Below, one piece after another: positions 12,330 to 22,456 of a stretch of 64,000 bases of DNA (its first letter is position 1; the number at the start of each line of letters is the position of its first letter). The DNA is from Glycine soja (lineage: Eukaryota > Streptophyta > Magnoliopsida > Fabales > Fabaceae). The stretch is taken from contig NC_041002.1 in assembly GCF_004193775.1 (NCBI RefSeq), forward strand, positions 5,877,261 through 5,941,260, read 5' to 3'. The notes beneath the pieces were generated by a model. That model saw only the letters and a list, made by a program, of their open reading frames with translations, was not told where the DNA came from and made no database searches. Both the position numbers and the translations under genes were made by a program.

Positions 12330-12911
12330 AGAGAACTCCACAGCATGCCAATGGCGGTCAATGGCTTCGATGTCGCACCTGGTCAACTTCCTCATGCACC
12401 AGAAGATCACCCACATCGGCCTCTACGACCCCAACCCCGACATCCTCCGCGCCCTGTCGGGTACCCACATCCACGTCACCATCAGCGTCCCCAACAACCA
12501 GCTCCTCGCCATCGCCTCCTCCAACACCACCGCCACCTCTTGGATCCGCAGAAACGTCGCCGCCTACCACCCCTCCACCCGCATCGCCGCCGTCTCCCTC
12601 GGCGACGAGGTCCTCTCCACCCTCCCCTCCGTCGCCCCCCTCCTCCTCCTCGCCCTCTGCTCCCTCCACGCCGCCCTCGTCTATTCCAATCTCCATAACG
12701 ACGTCTTCGTTTCCACCCCTCACTCCGCCTCCGTCATCCTCAACCCCTTCCCTCCCTCCCAAGGCTTCTTCAACCAAACCCTAGAAACCTTCATTCTCCC
12801 TCTTCTCCATTTCCTCTCTCAAACAAATTCCCCCTTAATGCTCAACCTCTACCCTTACTACGTCTTCATGCAGAACAGAAACCTCGTCCCTCTCGAAAAC
12901 ACCCTCTTCAA
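12330..12911 (+). pseudogene. Captured fragment: glucan endo-1,3-beta-glucosidase (GH17)
   Basis: A frame open from ATG 12361 to the stop at 12967-12969 matches the N-terminal half of plant GH17 glucanases: ITHIGLYDPNPDILRALSG, VTISVPNNQLLAIASSN, IAAVSLGDEVLSTLPSVAP, VFVSTPHSASVILNPFPPSQ, then SPLMLNLYPYYVFMQNRN. The signal peptide is missing, and homology ends at LENTLFK (about 12911), so the second catalytic Glu and the C-terminal half are absent. The acid/base motif reads DEV where NEV is usual. The segment is strongly GC-rich, unlike its AT-rich surroundings, and the frame is intact, so capture may be fairly recent. A secreted wall enzyme in its parent gene; no function is expected here. 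Confidence 0.85.
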
Positions 12912-13258
12912 ATGGTGCCATATTATTGTAACCAATGGCATTACATGCATCAGTGCACAACAACAATAGCAATTACTTATCCTCTGCCTATGCCTAGTCA
13001 TAAGTATGGTTCTCGTGGTATTTGTAAGCATACCAATATAATAATATATATGCTTTCCAGACTATTCTTGCTGAGATATATATATTTGCTTGTCTTCTTT
13101 TCTTTACCATTTTTTTATTAACTTAATTATCTGGATTTCTTATGCTTGTGCGTGCTGATTAATGAGAAAACTGGATTTGAAATATATTTGCTTGTCTTCT
13201 TTTCTTTACCATTTATAAAAGTGAAAAGCCATTTGGGTTTGGATTTGAAATATTGCAG
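12912..13258 (+). other. Unidentified captured segment with a short direct repeat
   Basis: Sequence quality changes abruptly after the GH17 piece. A frame from 12912 gives MVPYYCNQWHYMHQC...YPLPMPSHKYGSRG, which looks exon-like but I cannot place it. A 33-bp repeat lies at about 13080-13112 and 13182-13214 (102 bp apart). The right end is the intron of the next captured gene, ending in TTGCAG at 13258. Confidence 0.4.
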
Positions 13259-14445
13259 AGAAAACTGGTATGGAAGGATTTCAATATTGCATATGAAGCA
13301 GGAGGAGTTGGAAAGGAAATTAAAATACCATTTCCTGCTTATGTGAATAATAACTCTTTAGAGATTCGCTTTTATTGGGCTGGGAAAGGGACAAATGCTA
13401 TCCCATATAAATCAATATATGGTCCTCTTATATCAGCTATATCTGTCACTCGTGGTTAGTTGATTTGTCTCTTTGAGTTTATTCTTCTAATTTTACATTT
13501 GAAGTATCAAATGACACTAATTGCTCTTGTGCAATGCTGAAACAGACTCTACAGGTGGCAGCACGTCTGCAGGGGTTGTAGTCGGAGAATTTATATTAGG
13601 AAAAGAAATTCATTAGCAAAAGGTGATGATTATCTAGAATAAAGTAACCAACTATAAAAATATGGATAATTTTTTTATTCCAACTTAGTATATTTTTTGG
13701 TAACTAAAATAATGTATATTTTTTCAAGACTATCAATGACAAAAGATTTTCTCAAGATACATAAGACATCTCATTCGGTTTTATTCTATTGTCAGAGTTA
13801 AAGGATTTAAATATGCAAACGAGTTTATTTACTAACAACTTTGATATTTCCAACAAGATTGGAGAAGGAGGCTTTGGTCCTGTTTATAAGGTATCCTACA
13901 AGATATTACATATAACACCTTATAATTATTGTGAATGATCTATGGTAATTGTGTAGATGAATCATTAAATAATTTAGAAATTCATAAAAATTATATAACA
14001 TTTTGCAAATGCAGGGCATTTTATCAAATGGCACGATAATAGCTGTCAAGATGCTTTCATCTAGGTCAAAGCAAGGAAATCGTGAGTTTATAAATGAGAT
14101 AGGCTTGATTTCAGCGTTGGAGCACCCTTGTCTTATTAAACTCTATGGTTGTTGCGTTGAAGGAGATCAATTGTTGTTAGTATACGAATATATGGAAAAC
14201 AATAGCCTTGCACAAGCTTTATTTGGTAAATAATTGTCTTACATAATCAATTAATTTGATTGCTTTTGATATGACTTAGTTTTCAATCTTAACATATATA
14301 TGACTAAATGATATTGTTATCTAGCTAATTTTTGTTTACTTTACGAAGGTAGTGGAGAATTTCGATTAAAATTGGATTGGCCAAAAAGACACAAGATCTG
14401 CCTTAGTATTGCTAGAGGTTTGGCTTTCTTACATGAAGAATCAAG
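13259..14445 (+). pseudogene. Captured fragment: malectin/LRR receptor-like kinase (At1g53430 type)
   Basis: Five exon pieces with splice sites survive. 13259-13454: end of the malectin domain (LVWKDFNIAYEAGGVGKEI, LEIRFYWAGKGT, YGPLISAISVT). 13546-13616: GGSTSAGVVVG and a stop, with the transmembrane segment lost. 13796-13890: NNFDISNKIGEGGFGPVYK, the glycine-rich loop, with a small deletion before it. 14015-14224: IIAVKMLSSRSKQGNREF (the VAIK lysine) to LVYEYMENNSLAQALFG. 14349-14445: LDWPKRHKICLSIARGLAFL then HEESR. Homology stops before the HRD catalytic loop. In parent genes this family is a plasma-membrane receptor kinase; here it cannot make a working kinase. The break sits next to a 13-bp direct repeat. 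Confidence 0.85.
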
Positions 14446-14874
14446 ATCTGCCTTTACATATGAATACCCCTGCACATGGCACATTAGTAAAGCCAAGAAT
14501 CAATTGCTTTTTCTTATTTTTTTGTCTTACATAATCAATTAATTTAATTGCCAATTGTCATAATGACACAATGTTGCCAAGCATATACTGCAACTCTTTA
14601 TATTTATTATTTTATTTGGTCTTTGTTCATATTATACTTGCTTGGATCTCTCAAAGTTCTGCCATATATGCTTTCTCATCCTCATTTTGCAATCTATTTA
14701 TTATCCTTGTGCTCATATATATATACACATACAAAGCTTTCATTATAATTTCTGATTGTAGAAACTTTGCTGCAGTATGTTAGTATGTTTTTTTCCAAGT
14801 GACACTCTTAGCCTTAAGTGATTGTACAATGCTGGTTTTTGTCAATTTCTATCTAAACAAAGTCTTCTTTCAAT

Positions 14875-14876
<2 letters not shown>

Positions 14877-14913
<37 letters not shown>
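14877..14913. repeat. (AT)n microsatellite
   Basis: About 18 AT units inside the CACTA element. Confidence 0.9.
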
Positions 14914-14919
<6 letters not shown>

Positions 14920-15287
14920 AAAAAAATATTACAATAAAACGTGAAATCACTAAATAAAATATTGCAACAAAACGTGAAATCACTTGCTGTAGTTTTTGAA
15001 TTTCCCTTTAGGACTCTAGATATACTCTAGTTGTTTGCCATGTGTAGGAATATCTCTAGATATACTCTAGCTTTTTGAATTTTTCCCTTTACTGAGAAAT
15101 TCTTCTTAACTAGATTGTATTTTTAGTTTAATTTTTATATATTATTAATTATTAATGGGAAGTTTTTTTCTCGATAATAATGGGAAGATTTTTATATTGG
15201 ATCACTAAATAAATGGGAGTTATTTTGCATCATTCTTTAAGTTTAATTCTAACTAATGATTGTTGCACGTCATTTCCTGTATACTAC

Positions 15288-15297
15288 ATATATATAC

Positions 15298-15355
<58 letters not shown>
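15288..15355. repeat. (AT)n microsatellite with ATAC interruptions
   Basis: TATATACATA units lead into a long pure AT run inside the CACTA element. Confidence 0.9.
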
Positions 15356-15357
<2 letters not shown>

Positions 15358-15724
15358 CTTAGACAGGGATTATTAATATTAGAAAAAAAAATGTTATGCA
15401 ACAGTTTTTTCCAAAATCACACAAACAGGTGCTAGTTTTTATATCACCATGCATGTTATTTTTAATTTGGCACACTTATTATTAGTGATTTTTTTTTGTT
15501 TTGTACGTTTGAAAAGTATATAACAAATTAAGGCTTAGGCTTTGTTAAGATATTGGTTGAGAAATTAATAAATAGAAAAAATTAAATTAACAACACAGAC
15601 ATGGGATTTTTAATTTAAATTTAAATTAAAAATTTAAATGTACACCATATGATTAAAAATTTAAATTAAGAAAAAATTTATATAAAGAATACAAAAAATT
15701 TACTAACAAAAAACCTTGCCTTTG

Positions 15725-15728
<4 letters not shown>

Positions 15729-15773
<45 letters not shown>
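15729..15773. repeat. (AT)n microsatellite
   Basis: About 22 AT units inside the CACTA element. Confidence 0.9.
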
Positions 15774-15778
<5 letters not shown>

Positions 15779-16869
15779 GGTGTTTATTAATTATTTATCC
15801 TTGCCTGGAATGAGAAGTGTTTTTGGTTTGTGATTTGTTAAGAGTTTTGATCATATGATTTTACTTAATCAAGGTACCAACACCAGTGGCGTCTATAGAT
15901 GTCCTAAATCATGTCCTATCACTCCTTTATGTCGGCATGCATCAAATATCAAGGTACCAACACCAGTGGCTTGCTCCCGGAGATTCAGGTCATATTTCTA
16001 TTTATTTTTTCCTTAGACAAATTAATTGTGCTACCACACGGCTCAAGACTTCTTGGGATCAATAATATCCTATCTGCTTCCTGTTGTGAGTATACTTCAA
16101 ACTATGCACATTTTCTTACTTCTTTTGGTAACATATTGCTGGTAGGACTTAGGAGACAAAACAAAAAAGTACCAAATAGTATAATCTTTAGCAATTTTGT
16201 ATGGGATATGATTACTTCCACTGGTCTGTGATAAACTCTTATGGTGTTGAAATTTGTTCAAGCTAGTGTGATAACAATTGCTCTGAATTGTGAGTTTAGC
16301 ATTTCTTAATTAGAATTCTTGGTTTGAGCTTCTGGAATAAATTTCTCTCCTTTCCACTTTTCTTAGCCACGTTGATTGAAATCCTCTAGCGGCAGCCTAA
16401 TCCAACTGATCCATTTTGGTTGTCCATTGCATCATAGATCCAATTGTGGTGCTTTGAGATTCTTTTGTTGATTATCTTTGAACTGCTTTTGTGTGATAAT
16501 GTTGCTATGTGTTGTGTCTCGTCTTCCCATAATGAACTTGATGTGTGGATTGTATTTTAACTGATCTTGTATGGTAATTCTGTTATGCATCATGACTCAG
16601 CCTTCTTTCTTGAACTTGACAAGTGGACTGTGTGCTGCTTGACTTTTGTTATCGAGATGTGTTTAATTGGTCTTCTTATTTGGAAATAACTGCACTTGTT
16701 TTCAAAATGTGGATTGTGATTGCTTAACTGATTTTTATTTATTAAAAATAAATTGTAATTAGTAAATAATACAGTTCATAGAATGAAAATATCTTGAAGT
16801 TTGGGTTATGTGTGCCTATGAAAAGTGAATATTATCATCAATGATTATCTAAAAATTTTCTCTTGTTAG

Positions 16870-16964
16870 GTTCGGCTTGGATGACACTGTCAAAATCTTT
16901 CATCGATTACTGCATATGGGGATGGGACAACCTACCTCGAACCGTACTCATGTACTATCCAAAG
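16870..16964 (+). pseudogene. Captured exon: GT14 / Branch-family glycosyltransferase (GLCAT14-like)
   Basis: An exon between an AG acceptor (16868-16869) and a GT donor (16965) encodes [20 protein letters not shown] followed by [11 protein letters not shown]. This pattern is typical of plant core-2/I-branching-like enzymes (Pfam PF02485), Golgi glucuronosyl- or xylosyl-transferases acting on cell-wall proteoglycans. Only this one exon of about 32 residues is present; the rest of the domain was not captured. Another exon-like stretch near 17240-17325 (DWEDVLICIEVSQVTDTGSS in one frame) may be a further captured piece but is unplaced. Confidence 0.75.
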
Positions 16965-17715
16965 GTGAAGTCTTTTCTTTTTTATATCCAACAATATATT
17001 AGAAGTTGCTTTTAATTAAATTTGCTTTGCTTAAGTGGTGATGCATCTCCAATCGTTATACCTTAGTCAAAACCTCTTTAAAATTTTTTTGATACTTAAG
17101 CTGTTAAGCATTCTTCCTTGCAGTTGCAACTTTTGAATGTAATAGTAAAATTTCTTCGAATGTAATAGTAAAAAAGTTTGAATGTATACGTTTTTTTATT
17201 ACAAGACAAATATTTTGGTATAGCAAAGATTTTATACTCTATTCAGGATTGGGAGGATGTCCTGATCTGCATAGAAGTCAGTCAAGTCACAGATACGGGC
17301 AGCAGCAAGAGATTTGATTTACAGATAAGTATGAGTTTCATATATTACTTTGGACAGTAAAAAAAAATGTTATGCCTAATTAATAAAAAAACAATTTACA
17401 AGGATGAGAAATAAAAAAGCACTAAACTACTTATTTGTTTGCCATCTTTTGCCTATGATTTCTGCGTATGCTTCAAAATGTGCTTCTTTTTTAACTATTA
17501 TTTTTTTGTACTATTGGTAACATATACAGTAATTTTTTTTATGGCCTTTTGAAGGAAATATAAATTTTATTTGATTTTAGTAAATTTTAATTCTAAGTGC
17601 TTCTAGAAAATTATTATAAAAAAACTTTAAATAATAGTATGAACTACATTTTAGTTCATACTAATATGGAAGAATGAGAGTTATAGTATAGAAGATCAAT
17701 ATTATGGAGGAATGA

Positions 17716-18103
17716 AATCTCTGTCAGAGAAGGTAGATGCACTTTCCCAGAATCTTGTGAGGGAAACGTCTGTACTAAATAATAAAGAAGACACTTTGAG
17801 GAGTGAAGAAGCCAACAAAGCAAATGTATGTCAATGATGTTCTAGATTTGTTGTTTGCTCAATTTTAAGATTATGTACCAAATCCTTATGCTTCTAATAT
17901 TTTGAAATATTTCTAGTTTGTGAAGCTGATATTTGGGTTTTGAACCTTTGTGTTTTTAGCTTGTTAAAAATATTGAAGAATTGAAGCATTCTGGAAAAGA
18001 GAAGTCCTCTGCTGTTAAAAAGGCTGAAGAGGGGGCAGCAGATCTGAAAAAGAAAGTTGATGAGCTCACAAAGAGTCTAGAGGAGCATGATAAAGAATAC
18101 CAG
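17716..18103 (+). pseudogene. Captured fragment: SMC2 condensin subunit, coiled-coil exons
   Basis: Two exon pieces flank a short intron. The first (to 17825, then GTATGT) encodes KVDALSQNLVRETSVLNNKE followed by DTLRSEEANKAN. The second (17960-18103, AG before and GTAAAG after) encodes IEELKHSGKEKSSAVKKAEE, GAADLKKKVDELTKSLEEHD and KEYQ. This fits the coiled-coil arm just before the hinge of plant SMC2. The following 200-300 bp look like that gene's next intron. SMC2 forms the condensin ATPase with SMC4; neither the head domains nor the hinge is present. The assignment is from memory of the family and should be confirmed by alignment. Confidence 0.7.
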
Positions 18104-18487
18104 GTAAAGGCTTAAGTTGTCTGGCTTTGTGATGCCTATCAGTGGGATTTCTGTTATGCCTATTGAGGTGTTTTTGGCAACTTACTTTTTATCTTTTAGG
18201 AAAAGCAGTTGCTAAATTTGATTTGTATTATGTACAGTTGCATTTTTCCTGTGGTTTCATCAAAGAATTAGAACAATTATGGCTACAACTTTGTATGTTG
18301 GATACATTAGAGGATCATTAATTCAAAAAAGGATATTCAATTTGCATGGACTTACATATGTAGGATGCATGTCATTTGATGCTATTGTTCAGATTTCATT
18401 TGATGTTATTATTTAATTTGCATGGTCTGATTTAATTTATAGGTACCAGAGATCAATGTAAAAAAAATGCATCAATAAAACGAAGAA

Positions 18488-18906
18488 AATAAAAAAAAAA
18501 CTTAGACATACAAAGACGGTTTCCGAAAACGTCATAAAATGACAACATAATATAGACCTACAAAGACGCTTCCCATAACCGTCGTAAATTTGCATAACAT
18601 ACAAAGACGTTTCCCATAAAACGTCTTAGTATGCAGTCTTGACATGCTATCTAAGACGGTCATAAAAACCGTCTTAAATTGGCACCTATTAAGACGGTCA
18701 TGGTAACCGTCTTCATATCGCAAATTTATCTGTAGACTTTAAGACGGTTATGGAAGAAACGTTGTAATATTTAGCACATACTAAGACGGTTCCCATAACC
18801 GTCGTAAAATAGCTTATACATTTTACGACGTTGGCATTAACGACGGTTGAAAACCGTCGTGACATGGCCATAAGAACCGACTTAAAATCCAATTTTTCTA
18901 GTAGTG
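18488..18906 (-). repeat. Right terminal and subterminal region of the CACTA element
   Basis: At least ten copies of AAGACGGT, ACGACGGTT or their complements alternate in orientation over about 400 bp, for example GACGGTTCCCATAACCGTCG near 18784. Pairs of them form small hairpins. The end reads TTTTTCTAGTAGTG, complement of the CACTACTA terminus. Short frames on the - strand here are products of the repeat, not genes. Confidence 0.85.
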
Positions 18907-18909
18907 TTT

Positions 18910-21345
18910 GTATTAAAGATTGTGCAGATTTGAAAGGTAAAACTGTTTTTTTTTTGGTAGATTTAAAAAGGTAAAACTTCAATTCTGTTGGGTGAACAAT
19001 ACATGAGGTACTGTATCTTAGTTTTGTAAAAAAAAAAAAAATCATCACCCTTTCGTTTGGCATAAGGAGACGGAGAAAGGAAAGTGCTTGTTAGGCAATC
19101 CTAATTTTTTCTTTCTTCCTTATTATGTTATTAGTATTAAGTATTCATTGACTTAATCGATGATTAATTTTTTTTATAGGAGAATTTGATTGATTACTTT
19201 TAATAAAAAATTTTCTTTTAATTATAATTTTTCGATCAACAAAGTTTAAATATAAGATCTTACTTAAAAAAAATCAAGTTACTTGTATGAATAACTTGTT
19301 GATCAAACGGTCTTAGTGTAATTTTACATTGTTTCCAAAAAGGTGTCTTTTTAGTCAAATGAAAAAAATATTTTTATTATATTAGGTTATATTTTCTTTC
19401 TTTCTTTTTACTTTTTGTACAACTCAACAACTGAAGAAATATTTCTTCTACCAAATGACCTAACAAACTATATTACTTTTACTCTTTTTTTTTTTATAAC
19501 ACTTTTACTCTGTTTTCATTCTTACATTTTCTTTGTTTCCAAAATCAAACATATCATAAATATTTTCAACAAAACATGCATGTTGCCATCGATGGAGGGT
19601 GTTTTCAATTCTGTTTTGTTTCAAGTTGAAGACGTGGATTAGTTACAAACGATAAATGTTGTTGGGCCATTTGGGGAGACAAGCAGTTAAACCTTTTCAA
19701 ATCCCTAGAGGCCCTTATATTATATTCTCTCGTATATAAGGACAAAGTGGATAACTTAGTCGGTTTCCTACCTGTGAAACCCAATGGAAAGAGATTGAAC
19801 AATCTTCGGTACCTGTATGTTAATATGGTAGATGGATTGACAGCAGAAGGAACATATTTTTCTTCCAATTTTTACATGAATAAAAAAAAAGTCTTAGATA
19901 AATAGTTTCTTAAGGACAGAAACTAAAAAGAGAAACTATTTATCATATAAATCATAGGAAAATATAAAAAAAATCACAAATAACATAATTTTTTATCTCT
20001 TAATAAAAATATTTACTTTTAGTTCTTTGATCAATGCCTGTCACATTTGCCTAAAAAAAAGTACTCTCTTTAGCTAGCTAGCTGTTTCTGATTGTTTTTC
20101 TATTCTCTTTTTACTCCCACAGTTCCCATGTTTACTCTTTTTTTGTTGATGCAGTGCCTTTCTCCCAACTTAGGTACCGTCTGTTCAATTCAGTCAAATA
20201 AGGTGTTAGAACCTGTAATCCAGTGAGGGAAATTCCTATGTATAGAAAGAGAATTGTGATTGTGTAGTATGGTCAATTATACAGTAGCGTATCCTTAAGA
20301 TCTTAACTATCTCATGTTAAATAAATGTATAAAGAATAACGTTATTCTCACAATATTGTTTATAATATTTTTCTCTTCTTTTCTTATATTCGAAGAGATT
20401 CAAATCATATGTCTTCAAATTTTGTTATCGTCCTTGTTCCAACAATAAAAAAAATTGACATTTCATTTAAAATAATTATATTTAAGGGGTATGTATGAAA
20501 ATTGAAAAATACAAGTGAATATTTTAAATGAGATATCAATTTTTCATTGGTGAACAAAGACAGGAACACAATTTAGAGACAAATGATTTGAATCCCTTAG
20601 GACGTAGTGTTGATTCATGGACATCTCAAATAGAGTAAACACTCACTCCGCAGTCCACACGCCTTATTTCTCTTTATCTTTTTGTTCTTGTGACATCACA
20701 TTACCAATTTCATCATTCATCTATCTCTCATCTCTTCTTAACTTTATATCTCTTGGGTGTCAGTGAACCTTTTTCCCTCTCTTTATTGTAGAAAGACCAA
20801 CCAAAATTAGAAAATCTAACTTGGTTAATTCCACATATTGGAGGCGGGGATTATGTGATGCAAAACCAGAGATGAGTTGCTTCGATATTGTAAAATTGCC
20901 TTACAAAATTCTGCAAGATAAAGGATACAGTGGTCCTATACTAAAAATCTGTGTTGCAACATTAGTTAAGAGACTGCATTTACTCCATATGTTTATGCAT
21001 TTATTTGTATGGAAAACATAGACCACAAATTGTTTGAAAGATTTTGAAATATTCCAATTCATGAAAGATCAATTTCTGTATGTACTCTGGCTACTAATTA
21101 ATCAGAAAGTAACATTTCATTGTAAAGTATAATTTAAAAGGAAAAGTACTGAATATGTAGACTCACGAGTGTCAAGTATATAGTAGGCATACACATAAAT
21201 GTCAAGGGATAATAACCTCCTTCTAAAAGGCATGTTCCCAAGCTTACATTTCTTATACCATTTTTTACAAGAAAAAGACAAAAAAAATAATGTAAATTTC
21301 TTTTTCTTTTCCCACGGAATGAAGGTGTATAAATGGAATTTTTAA
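18910..21345. other. Gene-free stretch between the CACTA element and the first retrotransposon
   Basis: Exon-like stretches occur at about 19625-19860 and 20820-21020 but match no family I know; the first has a weak leucine-repeat flavour on the + strand (LNNLRYLYVN). A foldback element occupies about 20394-20599. Otherwise the DNA is AT-rich with interrupted frames. Confidence 0.45.
20394..20599. mobile_element. Foldback MITE with ~80-bp inverted arms
   Basis: The arm 20394-20473 (starting AGAGATTCAAATCAT) pairs with 20521-20599 (ending ATGATTTGAATCCCTT) with scattered mismatches, around a 47-bp AT-rich loop. Length and layout fit a miniature inverted-repeat element. I could not define a target duplication, so the superfamily is open. 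Confidence 0.65.
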
Positions 21346-21350
21346 GAAAT

Positions 21351-21585
21351 TGAAAGAACATGAATTGAATTTGGAGAAAAAAATAGTTTCTGTAAAATTC
21401 TTCTTATGCATTAATCAACCACAAAAAAAGATTACAAGAGTTACTATATATATAAGCAAAACTATAGTTAGGAAGATAACTAACTAACTAAGAAGGTAAG
21501 TCAATAACTAACTAACAGAATTAGTTATTAACTAAAAAACTAAAAAACAAAATACAAATGATAGAGAAATCATCTAATCCTAATA
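21351..21585 (-). repeat. 3' LTR of the first copia element
   Basis: 235 bp, ending CA on the element's strand, but starting TA (TATTAGG) instead of TG. The other LTR shares the TA, so the source copy probably already had it. Confidence 0.9.
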
Positions 21586-21594
21586 CCCCCTCCC
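21586..21594 (-). other. Polypurine tract of the first copia element
   Basis: GGGAGGGGG on the element's strand lies directly before the 3' LTR, where plus-strand DNA synthesis would be primed. Confidence 0.8.
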
Positions 21595-21611
21595 AAGGTG
21601 GACAATGTATA

Positions 21612-22429
21612 TCAACAAGGCCCAACTTGCACATTCTTGAAAGGAGTAGGATACAAGGCCTTAGTAAATATATCAGCAAGTTGACATCTAGAAGGAACAT
21701 GAGACAAGAGAATGAGACCTTCATGAATCTTGATTCGAATCAAATGACAATCCACCTCAATGTGCTTTGTTCTTTCATGAAAAGAGGGATTCTTTGCAAG
21801 CTGAATTGTAGATTCATTATCAGAGAAAGTGCAAAGAGGAACAAAAATGGAGAGATGAAGATCATCACAAAGATACTTTATCCATTGTAATAGAGCTTTA
21901 TACTCAACTTCAGTAAAGCTCCTAGAAACTGTTGATTGCTTCTTGGCCTTCCAAGAGATCAAGGAATTACCAAGAAAAACACAATAGCCAACTTGCGACT
22001 AACTGGACATGTAGCCCAATCAGAATTAGAGAAAGCTTGGATCTTTAGCTCATTATCAACTGGATAGAAAAGACATAAGCCTGGAGCACCCTTCAAATAT
22101 CTCAGAATTCTTAAGGCAACCTGTAAGTGAGGAGTTCTAGGCTTGGAAACGAACTAACTGACTTGTTGCACAACAAAAGCAATGTCTGGTTGGATATTGG
22201 TTAAGTAAAAAAGTCTTCCAATAAGCCTCCTAAAAGAAGTGACCTCCTCTAAAAGATCCCCCTCATCAGAGTTCAATCTAATAGAAGCATTGGCAGAAGA
22301 ATTGGCTGATTTGCAACCAGTAAGACCAAATTCAGAAAGTATTTCTAAGAAATAATTTCTCTGATTCAAAATCAAGCCAGTCTTAGATTGTGCAACCTCA
22401 AAGCCCAAGAAAAACTTTAAATCACCCAA
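21612..22429 (-). pseudogene. copia pol: end of reverse transcriptase and RNase H (broken)
   Basis: The frame 22154-22429 encodes MGDLKFFLGFEVAQSKTGL and QPDIAFVV, the linker and thumb after the copia reverse transcriptase. The frame 21612-21962 encodes MISWKAKKQSTVSRSFTEVE and, later, DNESTIQLAKNPSFHERTKH, then HVPSRCQLADIFTKAL, the RNase H domain and its usual ending. The two parts are separated by stop codons (for example near 22154), so no full pol protein can be made. Confidence 0.85.
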
Positions 22430-22456
22430 ATCTTTGATGTGAAACTGATTATGAAG

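Larger units (their letters stand above)
14446..16869 (+). other. CACTA interior without an identifiable gene; AT microsatellites and duplications
   Basis: Three long AT runs lie here. A 28-bp repeat (14236-14263 and 14524-14551) and a perfect 23-bp repeat (15868-15890 and 15948-15970, beginning ATCAAGGTACC) mark local duplications. Exon-like text near 15943-15988 ends with a GT donor but I cannot name it. Sequence from about 16230 to 16869 is T-rich, intron-like, and leads into the GT14 exon through an AG acceptor at 16868-16869, so it is probably that gene's intron. Confidence 0.45.
12022..18906. mobile_element. CACTA transposon carrying captured host-gene fragments (Pack-CACTA, Tgm-like)
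   Basis: The left end begins CACTACTAAAAAAA and the right end, read inward, begins CACTACTAGAAAAA: 13 of 14 bases agree. Both ends are flanked by TTT (12019-12021 and 18907-18909), the 3-bp duplication typical of CACTA elements. Subterminal ACGACGGTT/AACCGTCGT repeats follow inside both ends. The 6885-bp interior encodes no transposase that I can find. It carries, all in + orientation, pieces of GH17, a malectin receptor kinase, a GT14 glycosyltransferase and SMC2, several with introns retained, which points to DNA-level capture. It is therefore non-autonomous. Soybean Tgm elements are known to capture genes in this way. Confidence 0.9.

Noticed and set aside
12358..12777. Long Gly/Glu/Asp-rich - strand frame and Pro/Arg/His-rich + frame over the GH17 fragment
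   Set aside because: Shadows of the GC-rich GH17 frame; composition follows from its third-base pattern and neither resembles a protein family.
13259..14445. Treating the receptor-kinase piece as a functional gene
   Set aside because: It lacks the LRRs, signal peptide, membrane segment and the catalytic loop, and contains stops.
18532..19063. Two - strand frames near the CACTA right end
   Set aside because: They are translations of the subterminal repeats.
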